Below are positions 40,501-51,589 of a DNA stretch of 64,000 nucleotides, one piece after another. Each line of letters starts with the position of its first letter. Position 1 is the first letter of the stretch. The notes below the pieces were generated by a model. It did not search any database. It was not told where the DNA came from and saw only the letters and a list, made by a program, of their open reading frames with translations. The stretch comes from Corynebacterium haematomassiliense (GTDB lineage Bacteria; Actinomycetota; Actinomycetes; Mycobacteriales; Mycobacteriaceae). The stretch covers positions 806,001 to 870,000 of the forward strand of contig NZ_JACDTZ010000001.1 in the NCBI RefSeq assembly GCF_013978595.1. The letters run 5' to 3'. The translations under genes and the position numbers were made by a program.

Positions 40501-40996
40501 CCGCGGCCTCCTCGATGAACGCGCGGCGCTCCTCCGGGCGCGAATCCAGGATCTCAGAGAGCTTGCCCTGGCCGACAATGATGTGCATTTCGCGGCCGAT
40601 GCCGGAATCGGACAACAGCTCCTGGATGTCCATCAGGCGCGCTTTCGAGCCGTTGATCTCGTACTCGCTCGCGCCGTCGCGGAACATGCGGCGGGTAATG
40701 GCCACATCTGTGTAGTCGATGGGCAGGCGCTTGTCCGTGTTGTCGAAAGTGAGGGTGACCTCCGCGCGCCCGAGCGGCTTGCGTCCGCCCGCGCCGGCGA
40801 AGATGACGTCTTCCATCTTCCCGCCGCGCAGGTTTTTCGCGCCCTGCTCGCCCATCACCCACGCGAGCGCATCCACCACGTTGGACTTGCCGGAGCCGTT
40901 GGGCCCCACCACGGCGCAAATGCCGGGCTCGAATTTCATCGTCGTCGCCGACGCGAAGGACTTGAATCCTTTGAGCGTCAGCGATTTCAGGTGCAT
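37538..40996 (-). CDS. smc: chromosome segregation protein SMC
   Basis: The ATPase core of the condensin-like complex that organises the chromosome with ScpA and ScpB. The 1152 residues have the N-terminal Walker A (GPNGSGKSNVVDALAW, near 32), two long coiled coils, a hinge (about 500-640, with GYTVVDARGG-like glycine turns), and the C-terminal signature LSLLSGGEKSLTALAFLVA split over the ABC motif plus Walker B FYVLDEVEAALDD. TAACAT at 41004-41009 lies 7 nt before the ATG, so the mRNA is probably leaderless. It is separated from the CAP gene by 24 nt. Confidence 0.96.
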   Translation of the reverse strand: MHLKSLTLKGFKSFASATTMKFEPGICAVVGPNGSGKSNVVDALAWVMGEQGAKNLRGGKMEDVIFAGAGGRKPLGRAEVTLTFDNTDKRLPIDYTDVAITRRMFRDGASEYEINGSKARLMDIQELLSDSGIGREMHIIVGQGKLSEILDSRPEERRAFIEEAAGVLKHRRRKEKAQRKLTGMQANLDRLTDLTDELGKQLKPLARQAEAAKRGAAVQAELRDAKLKLAGDQVVRLRAKYADAERAAEMLAEQVETVTATLETAVEEQEAVEARQQELQPQAQEAQQLWFALSTLAERVSATQRIASERARSSNSFAPYAGQDPEDLEARASLADERYAEALEAAGEAAEKLETIREEVAERQEAFDAAEREHMAQVRAIADRREGVVRLIAQEESQAAAVEAAEDEVRRLEETLAETKRRAREADAEVASVEERIAGFGSERSPLDDAFARAHTESDAADKRLDQLRAKQREHERAVATLQSRIDTLAEQAPKRSAEDVLEGFTALAGLVTVEPGLDRALAAALGEHAEALAGEVSDDAVGALESAARTVVVDARGGSSWRLDTDGEMDWLLDHITLDPCVTGPVTRLLADVVVADDLAAARAAVEQDPRLRAVTPAGVLVGEGWVAAGTGQTSTVEVSARIEAAKSELAEAQQLLEELAGTLEGATVAADEARVSAASAKAALREHDTEVESWRRDLARLVKQAEANKSEHERAAARANDADARLAQRKAELEETRDRLTRVDTDVAESPEEPSTEQRDQARNALNHAKSLEMEATLASRTAQQRAEAEAGKGDALRRQAEQERQAKARHEAAMARRRAEGELASAVEKHARDLAARIEDALARATAQRDELNAQVSSLQGKVQQARQQVGATRQQLARLTDNAHQSDIARSQAQVRIDEAEANIPSSLGIAVSDLLAEYTPGEDFDREAEQKRLKQAEKDLRALGKVNPLALEEFKALEERYTFLSTQLDDVIQARKDLTNVIEDVDAQILQLFTDAWADVEAEFPRVFQTLFPGGEARLVLTEPDDMLATGIEIEARPPGKRVKRLSLLSGGEKSLTALAFLVAIFRARPSPFYVLDEVEAALDDVNLRRLIALLEELRQDSQLIVITHQKPTMDVANVLYGVTMRGDGVTRVLSQRMQPAGAAPAV

Positions 40997-41020
40997 TTTG
41001 TGGATGTTACCGCGCGTTGG

Positions 41021-41506
41021 CTAACGCGCCTGCATGACCACGATGTAGCCCCAACCGTGCCCCGCCGCGTAGCCGTGGGCCGCACCGATGCCCACCGCAC
41101 GCGCGTTGGACAGCATGTTGCGGTTGTGCCCCGGCGAGGTGCGCCACTGCTCAAACGCCGCCTCCGGGCTATGCGAGCTGAACGCGATGTTTTCGTACAC
41201 GTTGGCGTCCGAGTGGCGGAAGCTGTTCGTGCGGCTGAGCTCCTCGGCCCACGCCTGCGCCTGCGCGTCCAACTGGCCGCTTCGCAGCCACGGCAGGCGG
41301 CCGTTTTGGAAGCGGTAGAAGTTGATGTTGCGGTAGGTCTTCGCTCGCGATGCTTCCGCCACGTCCCACGGTAGACCGGGATCGTATTGCCTGTTAGGCA
41401 GGCTGCTCATAGACGCGAAGCTGGAAGATAAGTCCTGCGCTTGCGCGGATGCCGGGACCGCTGCAAGTGCCACTGCCGCAGCGGTTGCCGCAATTCGCTT
41501 CTTCAT
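41021..41506 (-). CDS. secreted CAP-domain (SCP/PR1-like) protein
   Basis: A 161-residue exported protein: a signal peptide (MKKRIAATAAAVALAAVPASAQA) followed by a CAP domain with LRSGQLDAQAQAWAEELSR, the SDANVYENIAF and EQWRTSPGHNRNML motifs, and a C-terminal GHGWGYIVVMQ. His residues in SFRHSDAN and SPGHNRN mark the CAP cleft. Function in bacteria is unknown; an envelope-associated or enzymatic role has been proposed. The start overlaps the acyP stop by 4 nt (ATGA), so the two share a transcript. Confidence 0.88.
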   Translation of the reverse strand: MKKRIAATAAAVALAAVPASAQAQDLSSSFASMSSLPNRQYDPGLPWDVAEASRAKTYRNINFYRFQNGRLPWLRSGQLDAQAQAWAEELSRTNSFRHSDANVYENIAFSSHSPEAAFEQWRTSPGHNRNMLSNARAVGIGAAHGYAAGHGWGYIVVMQAR

Positions 41507-41787
41507 CGCTCCTCAAACCCCTCCGCGCCCTTGGGCTCCCCGAACTGCGCCTGAACGTGCTCCACATTGCCCGGGCGCTTCGCCGTCGAAGGCTGCTCTT
41601 CAAGAAGGGCTTTCAGCTTCTCGACGTCACCTTCGGCCCCCTCCGCAACCACCTCTACCCTGCCATCAGAAAGGTTCTTCGCGTAGCCAGCCAATCCCAG
41701 CTCAAGGGCGCGGGAGCGGGTCCACCAGCGAAACCCGACCCCCTGGACGGTGCCGCGGACGTGGGCGGTCATGCGTGTCTCTGCCAT
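41503..41787 (-). CDS. acyP: acylphosphatase
   Basis: Hydrolyses acyl phosphates. The 94-residue protein from the ATG at 41787 shows the signature VRGTVQGVGFRWW (catalytic Arg) and GYAKNLSDGRVEVVAEG (catalytic Asn). TACGCT at 41796-41801, 8 nt upstream, supports this start over the TTG at 41796, which would lie in the promoter. It is first of the acyP-CAP pair, before smc. Confidence 0.93.
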   Translation of the reverse strand: MAETRMTAHVRGTVQGVGFRWWTRSRALELGLAGYAKNLSDGRVEVVAEGAEGDVEKLKALLEEQPSTAKRPGNVEHVQAQFGEPKGAEGFEER

Positions 41788-41808
41788 GCCACCCAAGCGT
41801 AGCGGGGT

Positions 41809-43629
41809 TTAACCCGTCTGCGGGCTGAGTCCCTTCTCTTCCGCGTAGCGAATCGCTTTCCGCACCGCGGCGAGCTTCCGATCCGTGTCCTTTAGCCTCG
41901 GCGCATTTTTATCGCTGAACCGTTCAAGCTTCGACCGTAGGCGAATAAGGTCACGCTCCGATTCAGTCCACACGTGCCACACTGACTCATCGCACGGCAT
42001 TCTCCATGTTTTCCGCAGAATCAGCCGGGCCAATTGAATGTAGATTACTCCCTCGAATTCCTCTGCGGTACTGCCTGCGGTCATCATCCCCACTGCAATA
42101 GTCCCTGACCCAGCAGAAACGAGGGCTCCGGCGGTGAGAAGGCCTCCCACCATGCCGCCGGGGCCAAAGGATGCCAGTGCGCTTGTAACCGCCGCTGCCC
42201 CAGCCAGACCTGACGCAGCTGGCAGCAAAATTCCTCCCGAGGCAACTACGGCGAGCGCGCCAGCCCCCAGTAGTCCCCACTTCATGAACCGCGTCTTACC
42301 AGCCAACGCCTTGGAAGCTTCTTCAAGTGCGTCGAAAGCGTCCTCCCCTTGCTGCGGTGTCAGCAACATTTCGGCTGCAAGCTGTCGCATAGCCGCAACA
42401 CGAACTGATTCTTTGACTTCGATCTCATATGGGGCGAGGGGATTCTGAAGGGCAAGTGCGATGAGGTCTTTCGCGGCTTGGTCGCGGTCCGGGAACAAGT
42501 GCACCACCGGAATGCTGAGGTTGTCGGGGTCACAAACTTCATTCGTCTGCAGAACAGAAAGACCACCAGGTATGGCGCGTCGCTCCATTGTGCGTTTAGC
42601 AATGAGGTCGTTAATCACCTGAAACTGCGTATCAGCGAGCGCTCCGCCGAGTCGCTCTTTTGTGTCACCCTTCAGGCTTTCCCGGATCAGGTGCGACAAA
42701 CGTAGACCCGCAAGAACTAGCATTTCCTCGTGGTCCATCTGAACATCCACGCCTGTTTCAATCACCGCGAGCTCAGACGACTGCGCCCCGAATAGTGCGT
42801 ATCCAACTGCTTTACCTACGAGCTCTTGTTTCAAGTACTCGTGTGACGAGTGTGCAGAGTGCGGAATAACTGGGGTCGACACGCGAAGATCCAGCAACCA
42901 CGGCACAACTGACGAGGCTCCGCGCAGAGCAGCAACCGGATCCCAATGACTCCAGAAGTTAATCCACCATGCGAGATTCGTCGGCGGTTCCTTGAGGTTG
43001 GTCTCGAGCTTGCTCAAATCAAAGTTGCCCTGCGCCAGCGGGCTCCCAATGGTGACCATGCCTGCAATTTTGAGGTTGTGCGGTATGCGGGGCAGCAAGT
43101 CAGCCGCGACCACGCTGCCCAGGCTGTGGCCGATAACCACAATTGACCCCTCGGCCGGCAACTGCCGGATAACCCGGTTAAGCACATCGCGCCGAACTTT
43201 GTCATCGTTCATGTAATGGCTGGCTTCTCGGAACTTATTGAACCTGAAGGCCGCTGCAGCAGCCATTTCCGCAGCGTTGGCTAGGGGTTTAGGTCCGAGA
43301 GCAGCTGTGTCGGCGAGACGACGCTCCATCGCAGCCATGCGCCAATCGAACTCGCTTCTGTTCTGGCGACGCTCCGAGGACGACTGCTTCGGCTGCGTTA
43401 TCGGAGGAATCGGGGCGTCGACTTTGTCAGGGTCGCCGTTGAGCTTTTTAAGGAGATCAGCATAGGAGGGCGCGACGATGCTGACGCCCTCTAACCCCGG
43501 GTACCCCGCAGCGTGAAGCCCTCGGGCAAGCCCTTCCTTCCATCTTGAAGAGGAAGGCGCCTCCGGCCCCTTGCTATTCACTCCATGCAGAAAAACCAGG
43601 GCGGGGGTAGTTTTCTCAGGCCGATTCAT
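41809..43629 (-). CDS. alpha/beta hydrolase fused to a C-terminal membrane segment, unknown role
   Basis: A 606-residue protein I cannot place in a named family. The N-terminal half is an alpha/beta hydrolase: LVFLHGVNS at 11-19 and nucleophile Ser169 in VVIGHSLGSVVAADLLP, with GSPLAQ following. The second half has an Ala/Gly-rich hydrophobic stretch (about residues 462-535) able to form two or three membrane helices, then a charged C-terminal helix. The gene has lower GC and less biased codons than its neighbours, suggesting transfer. TAAATT at 43638-43643 lies 8 nt before the ATG. A lipase-type membrane effector is a possible guess, but no partner gene is present. Confidence 0.65.
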   Translation of the reverse strand: MNRPEKTTPALVFLHGVNSKGPEAPSSSRWKEGLARGLHAAGYPGLEGVSIVAPSYADLLKKLNGDPDKVDAPIPPITQPKQSSSERRQNRSEFDWRMAAMERRLADTAALGPKPLANAAEMAAAAAFRFNKFREASHYMNDDKVRRDVLNRVIRQLPAEGSIVVIGHSLGSVVAADLLPRIPHNLKIAGMVTIGSPLAQGNFDLSKLETNLKEPPTNLAWWINFWSHWDPVAALRGASSVVPWLLDLRVSTPVIPHSAHSSHEYLKQELVGKAVGYALFGAQSSELAVIETGVDVQMDHEEMLVLAGLRLSHLIRESLKGDTKERLGGALADTQFQVINDLIAKRTMERRAIPGGLSVLQTNEVCDPDNLSIPVVHLFPDRDQAAKDLIALALQNPLAPYEIEVKESVRVAAMRQLAAEMLLTPQQGEDAFDALEEASKALAGKTRFMKWGLLGAGALAVVASGGILLPAASGLAGAAAVTSALASFGPGGMVGGLLTAGALVSAGSGTIAVGMMTAGSTAEEFEGVIYIQLARLILRKTWRMPCDESVWHVWTESERDLIRLRSKLERFSDKNAPRLKDTDRKLAAVRKAIRYAEEKGLSPQTG

Positions 43630-43650
43630 AGCACCTGAATTTACAGCTGT

Positions 43651-45159
43651 CTACCGCCCGTCGTTGCCCTCGCTGATAGTGATGCGGTCGTCTGCGCTGC
43701 GGCGGGTCACCGGGTCGGAGCCGTCCCAGTACTCTACGTTCTTCAGCTCCGGCAGCATCTCGCGGTGGAACACCGGGTCGATGCCCTTGCGGCGCTGGTC
43801 GTTGAAGTTCTTCAGCAGCTTCAGCGCCACGCCACCGAGCGGGACGATGGCGACGATGTTGAAGATGGCAAGCATTCCGGCCATGGTGTCGCCAAGCGCC
43901 CACACCAGCGGAACGGAGCCGAACGCGCCGAAGATGACAAAGCCGATGACCACCAGGCGGAACACCGTCATCGCGGTCTTCGAGTCGGTGAGGTATTGCA
44001 GGTTCGCCTGTGCGAGGTAGTAGTTGCCGATCACGGAGGAGAACGCCAGGAAGAACAGGATGAACGTGATGGCGTGCGCGCCCCATGCGCCGACGGAGTC
44101 AGCCAGCGCGGACTGAGTCAACGACGCGCCCTGGATGTCATCGCGGCCGTAGGTTACGGCCGGGCCGAGCAGCACCACGAACGCGGTGATGGAGCAGACC
44201 AGCAGGGTGTCGAAGTAGACGCCGAGGGTCTGCACGAGGCCCTGCTTGACGGGGTGGGACACCGTGGCGGTGGCGGCGGCGTTCGGGGCAGAGCCCATAC
44301 CGGCCTCGTTGGAGAACAGGCCGCGGCGCATGCCTTGCATGAACGCGGCACCGACGCCAGCGCCGACAACCTGCTCGAGGCCCAAGGCGTGGCCGACGAT
44401 CATCTCGATCATGCCCGGGATCTCGCGCCAGTTGATCACCAGCACGGCCAGGCCGATGAGGATGTAGGCACCGGCCATGAACGGCACGATGACCTGGGTC
44501 CAGGAGGCGATGCGGGTCACGCCGCCGAAGATGACCAAGGCGGTCAGCACAGCAATCACGCCGGCGACGACGGCCTTGAGCGCGACGGAGTCGGTGCCCA
44601 GGGAACCGCCGACCGCCTCGACGATGGAGTTGGTCTGGATCGCGTTGTAGACGAAGCCGTAGGTGACGGCCAAGAACGCGGAGAAGATCACGGCCAGCGG
44701 CTTCCAGCCCAGGCCGCGCGTCATGTAGTAGGCCGGGCCGCCGTGGTAGTTGCCCTCGGCGTCCTTGGTCTTCCACAGCTGCGCTAGGGTGGACTCCACA
44801 AATGCGGTTGCGCCGCCGAGCAACGCCAGCATCCACATCCAGAACACCGCGCCCGGCCCGCCGATGGAGATCGCCAGCGCCACGCCGGCGATGTTGCCGG
44901 TGCCCACACGCGAGGCGGCGGAGATGGTGAAGGCCTTGAATGCGGACAGGCCGCCGTACTCTTCATCGAGGTCGCGCCCCTCGCGGTCCTTGCCCTTCGG
45001 GGTTTCGGCGACCGCCTTGAGCATCTCCGGGAACAGGCGGATTTGAACGAACAGTGTGCGCACGCCGAAGTAGACGCCGGCGAGGACGAGGAACACGGGG
45101 ACGACGTTCCAGATCACGCCGTTGAGAGTGTCCTCGACGAATGAGGTAGCGGTTTCCAT
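43651..45159 (-). CDS. alanine/glycine:sodium symporter (AgcS family)
   Basis: A 502-residue membrane carrier with about 11 helices that imports alanine or glycine with Na+. The family signatures are FKAFTISAASRVGTGNIAG near residue 55, GGPGAVFWMW, and GLFSNEAGMGSAPNAAA, which are typical of AgcS/DagA. TACACT at 45167-45172 lies 7 nt before the ATG, and the gene ends 22 nt upstream of the hydrolase. The substrate (alanine, glycine or D-alanine) cannot be set from sequence alone. Confidence 0.9.
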   Translation of the reverse strand: METATSFVEDTLNGVIWNVVPVFLVLAGVYFGVRTLFVQIRLFPEMLKAVAETPKGKDREGRDLDEEYGGLSAFKAFTISAASRVGTGNIAGVALAISIGGPGAVFWMWMLALLGGATAFVESTLAQLWKTKDAEGNYHGGPAYYMTRGLGWKPLAVIFSAFLAVTYGFVYNAIQTNSIVEAVGGSLGTDSVALKAVVAGVIAVLTALVIFGGVTRIASWTQVIVPFMAGAYILIGLAVLVINWREIPGMIEMIVGHALGLEQVVGAGVGAAFMQGMRRGLFSNEAGMGSAPNAAATATVSHPVKQGLVQTLGVYFDTLLVCSITAFVVLLGPAVTYGRDDIQGASLTQSALADSVGAWGAHAITFILFFLAFSSVIGNYYLAQANLQYLTDSKTAMTVFRLVVIGFVIFGAFGSVPLVWALGDTMAGMLAIFNIVAIVPLGGVALKLLKNFNDQRRKGIDPVFHREMLPELKNVEYWDGSDPVTRRSADDRITISEGNDGR

Positions 45160-45212
45160 GGCGGGCAGTGTATCGCCAGGTTGCCCACATCACACAACGA
45201 CGGGTCTTTGAG

Positions 45213-45719
45213 CTACCCCTCCACCTCTGGTGTGCACACCTCGCCAGGCTGAATCGCGCCGTGGGTGCCAAACTCGCGTTGCCAGTACAGCAGCGGGCAG
45301 TTGGTGTTGACGTCGGCGGCGGCAACGTCGACAAGCACGAGCACAGGGTCGCCCGCCTCAATCCGCTGCGCCACACTCCCGGCCACCCAGGTGTGGTTGC
45401 CGGCCAGCTGCGGCGCGCCGTCCGCCATCTGCCACTCCACCCCCGCGAAGCGGTCCACCCCCTTCGAGGCGAAGCGCCGCGCGAGCAGGTTCTGCTCGGT
45501 GGAGAGCACATTAATGCCTATCGACGCACCTTCGGACAACAACGCCAACAGCGATGACCTCTTGTCCAGAGACACCAGCACCATCGGCGGATCCAGCGAC
45601 AGGGACATAAACGCGCTGACGGTGGTGCCGTGCGGGTCTGTTGCGGAACCGGTGGTCACGATCGCCACCGCGGCAGCCAGCTGGCTCATTGCGTCTTTGA
45701 ATGCTGACTGATCAACCAT
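45213..45719 (-). CDS. flavin reductase-like FMN-binding protein
   Basis: A 168-residue protein of the flavin_reduct family that binds FMN and typically supplies reduced flavin to a monooxygenase. The characteristic VAIVTTGSATDPHGTTVSAFMSLSLDPPMVLVSL segment (split over residues 18-51) and a C-terminal dimer region with LLYWQREFGTH are seen. TACGGT at 45728-45733, 8 nt before the ATG, suggests a leaderless mRNA. No monooxygenase gene is nearby, so the partner is unknown. Confidence 0.85.
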   Translation of the reverse strand: MVDQSAFKDAMSQLAAAVAIVTTGSATDPHGTTVSAFMSLSLDPPMVLVSLDKRSSLLALLSEGASIGINVLSTEQNLLARRFASKGVDRFAGVEWQMADGAPQLAGNHTWVAGSVAQRIEAGDPVLVLVDVAAADVNTNCPLLYWQREFGTHGAIQPGEVCTPEVEG

Positions 45720-45741
45720 GTCGCACCACCGTACTCGCGCG

Positions 45742-46563
45742 CTAGCGCACTTGGCAGACCGGGCAGAAGTAACTAGAGCGCCCGCCGACCGTCACGCGCT
45801 CGATCGGGGCACCACATCGCGCGCAGGGCTTGCCCGCCTGCCCGTAGGCGTTGAGCGAGCGGGAGAAGTACCCGGACGCGCCGTTGACGTTGACGTACAA
45901 CGAATCAAAGCTGGTGCCGCCCTGCTCCAGCGAGCGGGCCATCACCTCGCGCGAGGCGTCCAGCACGGCCTCCGCGTCACGCTGGCGCATGGTTTTCGCG
46001 CTGCGCCAGGGTTTCAGGCGCGCGGCCCACATCGCCTCGTCGGCGTAGATGGAGCCGATGCCGCTGACCACCTCCTGGTTCAGCAGGACATTCTTCAGCG
46101 GCGACCGTCTGCGCCGCATCGCACGCGCGGTCTCGCGCAGGTCGAAGTCGTCCTCGAACGGGTCGGGGGCGATGTGGACGGCGGGCTGCGGAATGCCGTC
46201 GATAAGCTGCGTGTACTGCCAGAATCCGAAGGTGCGCTGGTCCACGAAATCTAGCTCCACCTCCCCCATGTCCGCGCGAATACGCAGGTGCGGCGATGTT
46301 ACGGTGCCATGCTTTGCGACGAGCATCTGCCCGCTCATGCGCAAATGCACGAGGAGTGCTGCGCCGTCGCTGAGCGTGAACCACATGTATTTGCCGCGGC
46401 GGCCGGTGCCGGTGATGGTCAGACCCGGCAGGGTTTGCTCCAAGTCCACGGTGTTGCCGCGGGCGGCGCGGGGGTGCAGCACCTCCACGCGCTGGAATGT
46501 GCGGCCGACCACGTGCTGGTCCAGCCCGCGGCGCACCACCTCAACCTCGGGCAGCTCAGGCAT
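45742..46563 (-). CDS. mutM: formamidopyrimidine-DNA glycosylase
   Basis: Excises 8-oxoguanine and Fapy lesions and nicks the abasic site. The 273-residue protein starts MPELPEVEVVRRGL with Pro2 nucleophile and Glu3, has the conserved HLRMSGQ and VGRTFQRV segments, the H2TH region, and an intact C-terminal zinc finger (CARCG, then CPVC). Its start overlaps rnc by 8 nt, so it is translated with rnc in the DUF177-rnc-mutM operon. Confidence 0.96.
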   Translation of the reverse strand: MPELPEVEVVRRGLDQHVVGRTFQRVEVLHPRAARGNTVDLEQTLPGLTITGTGRRGKYMWFTLSDGAALLVHLRMSGQMLVAKHGTVTSPHLRIRADMGEVELDFVDQRTFGFWQYTQLIDGIPQPAVHIAPDPFEDDFDLRETARAMRRRRSPLKNVLLNQEVVSGIGSIYADEAMWAARLKPWRSAKTMRQRDAEAVLDASREVMARSLEQGGTSFDSLYVNVNGASGYFSRSLNAYGQAGKPCARCGAPIERVTVGGRSSYFCPVCQVR

Positions 46564-47323
46564 TGCCGCGCACGGCCTCCGCTGCGTGGTCGCGCAGATA
46601 CAGCACCGCCTGGTGGGCCGCCTCCTGCTCCGCCAGCTTCTTGTTCGGGCCGGTGCCGGTGCCGCGGGAAACGCCGCCCACCAGCGCCTGCGCGGTGAAC
46701 GTCTGGTTGTGCTCGGGGCCGGACGCTTCGGAGACGTACTCGGCCACCGGCAGCTTCAGCTCGGCAAGGCGCACCTGCAGGTCGGTCTTCCAGTCGTGGT
46801 GCTTCTTGTTCACGGTGGCGGTGCGGAGCTTCTCGTCGAAAAGCTTGAGTATCACATCGCGCGCCGGCTCAAAGCCATGCTGCAGGTAGATCGCACCGAA
46901 GATGGCCTCGGTGGTGTCCGCGAGGATCGACTCTTTCTCGCGGCCGCCGGTGAGTTCCTCGCCCTTGCCGATGAGCACGTGCTTGCCCAGGTCGATCTCC
47001 CGGGCGATGTCGGCCAGGCCGTAGCGCGAGACGATGGCCGCGCGCATCGGCGACAGGTCGGACTCCGGGCGCGACGGGTACAGCTCGAACAGCTTGGTGG
47101 CCACGGACAAACCCAGCACGGCGTCGCCGACGAACTCTAAGCGCTCGTTGTTGGGCAGGTGCCCGTGCTCGTTGGCGAACGAGCGGTGCGTCAGCGCAAG
47201 CTTCAGGCTGTCGCGCTCGATGTCCACGCCGAGGTGCGCAATAAGCGGGGCGTGGTCGACGGCGTCAAACGCCTGCTCCCACAGCTCGTCCGCGTTGCCC
47301 TTGTTCTTCTTCGAGCGGCTCAC
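46556..47323 (-). CDS. rnc: ribonuclease III
   Basis: Cleaves double-stranded RNA in rRNA and mRNA processing. The 255 residues have the nuclease motif NERLEFVGDAVLGL with Glu and Asp metal ligands, a second acidic site in ADTTEAIFGAIYL, and a C-terminal double-stranded-RNA-binding domain (DWKTDLQVRLAEL to KKLAEQEAAHQAV). The start overlaps the DUF177 stop by 4 nt. Confidence 0.96.
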   Translation of the reverse strand: MSRSKKNKGNADELWEQAFDAVDHAPLIAHLGVDIERDSLKLALTHRSFANEHGHLPNNERLEFVGDAVLGLSVATKLFELYPSRPESDLSPMRAAIVSRYGLADIAREIDLGKHVLIGKGEELTGGREKESILADTTEAIFGAIYLQHGFEPARDVILKLFDEKLRTATVNKKHHDWKTDLQVRLAELKLPVAEYVSEASGPEHNQTFTAQALVGGVSRGTGTGPNKKLAEQEAAHQAVLYLRDHAAEAVRGNA

Positions 47324-47856
47324 AGGAACTTCTCCAGGTCGGCCCAGCGCGGGTCGACCAGGTTGTTCTCCTCGCCCTCGACCGCGTCCGGGGCGGGCAC
47401 GTCAGTGTCGCCCTCACACTCCGGCTGGCAGGTGGGGTTGAACGGCCAGTTCATGCCGGCCTCGTCCACGAACGCCTGCTCCAGATCCACGGCGCCGTCG
47501 ACAACCTTGCGGATCTCGTCACCGGACCCCTGGTCCTCGTCTTCCTCACTGTCGCCGGTGATGAAGTCGTCGGAGGCGGAAAACACCTCGGAGATGCGCA
47601 GCGTCTCGGTCGGGGTGAGCTCCTTTAAGCAGCGCACGCACTGGCCTTCAAGCTGCGCGGTCGCGGTGGCATCCACCATCACGCCGGAGCCCAGCGGGAT
47701 CAGCGTCGCCTCAACTTCAACCTCGCGCCCTGCCGGGATGGCAATCATCTCGGGGCCGATGCGCGACGGGGACGGGCCTGTCTGTGTCACCGTCTCTGGG
47801 GTGCCGTCGCCGCCGAGGACGTCGCTGACGTCGAATACGAAAGGACTGGTAGACAT
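47320..47856 (-). CDS. DUF177 (YceD) family protein
   Basis: A 178-residue acidic protein of the YceD family, normally beside rpmF and linked to 23S rRNA metabolism. Here it heads the rnc operon, as in other actinobacteria that lack an rpmF gene next to it. Visible: LEGQCVRCLKELTP and a later CQPEC, two Cys pairs that may bind metal. TAGTCT at 47866-47871 lies 9 nt before the ATG. Its role may be tied to rRNA processing, which fits its pairing with RNase III, but this is inference. Confidence 0.85.
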   Translation of the reverse strand: MSTSPFVFDVSDVLGGDGTPETVTQTGPSPSRIGPEMIAIPAGREVEVEATLIPLGSGVMVDATATAQLEGQCVRCLKELTPTETLRISEVFSASDDFITGDSEEDEDQGSGDEIRKVVDGAVDLEQAFVDEAGMNWPFNPTCQPECEGDTDVPAPDAVEGEENNLVDPRWADLEKFL

Positions 47857-47875
47857 AACGGCAACAGACTACCCG

Positions 47876-48598
47876 TTAGTAGTCGTCGCGTCGGCCGCGA
47901 ACCGCAGCACCAGCGGCGCCGGCACCGCGACGCAGCGCGGAGCGGTCGGAGGAGACGGTCTGCAGCACGTTTCGCAGCCCCTCCTCAAACTCGGCGAGCT
48001 TGGAATCGACGTAGTCGTCGCACTCCGAGCGCAGGCGGTTGGACTCTGTGGTCGCCTCATCCACCAGGCGGTGCGCCTCCTCGTCGGCGCGGCGCATGAC
48101 CTCGGACTCGGAGATGAGGCGCTCCTGCTCCGCCAGGCCCTTGTCCACGGTGCGCTGGTACTCCGCGTTGCCGGACTCGACGATGTTGTCGGCCTCACGC
48201 TGCGCGTTGTTCACGGTCATCTCGGCCACGTTCTGCGCCTGGGTGACCATCATGTTGGACTCTTCCTCCGCGTCGGTGACCAGGTTGGTCGCGCGCGCCT
48301 GCGCGTCGGAGAGCATCGACTCGGACTCGGAGTGCGCGTCGGAGACGATGCGGCGGGCATCCTCCTCCGCGTCGCCGACGAGCATGTCGGCGCGGTCCTG
48401 CGCCCCGCGCAGGATCTCGTCCTGCTTGTCCAGCACGTCCTGCGCGTCGTCCAAGTCGACGGGCAGGGCGTTGCGGAGGTCGTCGAGAAGCCCAAGCATC
48501 TCGTTGCGGGGAACCATGCAATTGGAGGTCATGGGCACGCCGTAGGCCTGCTCCAGGGTCTGAACTAGCTCATCCAGGGCTTCAAAAACGCGGTACAT
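47876..48598 (-). CDS. DivIVA-like coiled-coil protein
   Basis: A 240-residue, mostly coiled-coil protein with a DivIVA-like N-terminus (MYRVFEALDELVQTLEQAYGVP, then NCMVPRNEMLGLLDDLR). From about residue 50 to 215 the sequence has heptad-like repeats containing repeated Glu-Ala-Asp and Ala-Glu-Glu-Glu segments (DAEEDARRIVSDAHSESE, DAEEESNMMV), and it ends with a Gly/Arg-rich basic tail (RGRRDDY). DivIVA homologues steer polar growth; this one is short and lacks the standard GYD motif, so it is a paralogue, not Wag31. TACGCT at 48607-48612 lies 8 nt before the ATG. Confidence 0.8.
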   Translation of the reverse strand: MYRVFEALDELVQTLEQAYGVPMTSNCMVPRNEMLGLLDDLRNALPVDLDDAQDVLDKQDEILRGAQDRADMLVGDAEEDARRIVSDAHSESESMLSDAQARATNLVTDAEEESNMMVTQAQNVAEMTVNNAQREADNIVESGNAEYQRTVDKGLAEQERLISESEVMRRADEEAHRLVDEATTESNRLRSECDDYVDSKLAEFEEGLRNVLQTVSSDRSALRRGAGAAGAAVRGRRDDY

Positions 48599-48624
48599 GG
48601 TGCCTAAGCGTACCCGCTGAAACG

Positions 48625-51199
<2,575 letters not shown>

Positions 51200-51558
51200 A
51201 TCGAGGGCGACTCGAAGCGGTCCTGGTCCTCCAACATCACTGGGTCGTTCGGCAGGTCCACCTTCGGGGTGAGGATGCGCGACAGGCCCATGGCCAGGCG
51301 GTTGAGGCTGTCCGCCCCTTCGGGTGTGATGCTGTAGCGGAACACCTCGGCCTCCGCGGGATCTTCGCCCCGGTCCCGCTCGTAGGTTTCGGCCAGCTGG
51401 GCGCGCACGGAGTCGTCGATTAGCACCTGCTCCATCTCCACCGTGCCCGCGGTGAGCATCTCCCGGTTCACGAGGATGTCGAGCGCGCGTTGGAAGACCT
51501 CTTTGACCTCGTCGGCGACAGTCGGCGGGACGAGGACGTCGAATTGGATCACAGACAT

Positions 51559-51589
51559 GCGTGTAAGGCTAACCGGTATGGTTGCGTGC
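51559..51589. promoter_or_regulatory. overlapping divergent leaderless promoters
   Basis: Only 31 bp separate the two start codons. TAGCCT (51566-51571, minus) serves the 129-residue protein and TATGGT (51577-51582, plus) the DUF4921 gene; each is 7 nt from its ATG. The two promoters must overlap, since each -35 region falls inside the other gene. Confidence 0.6.
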
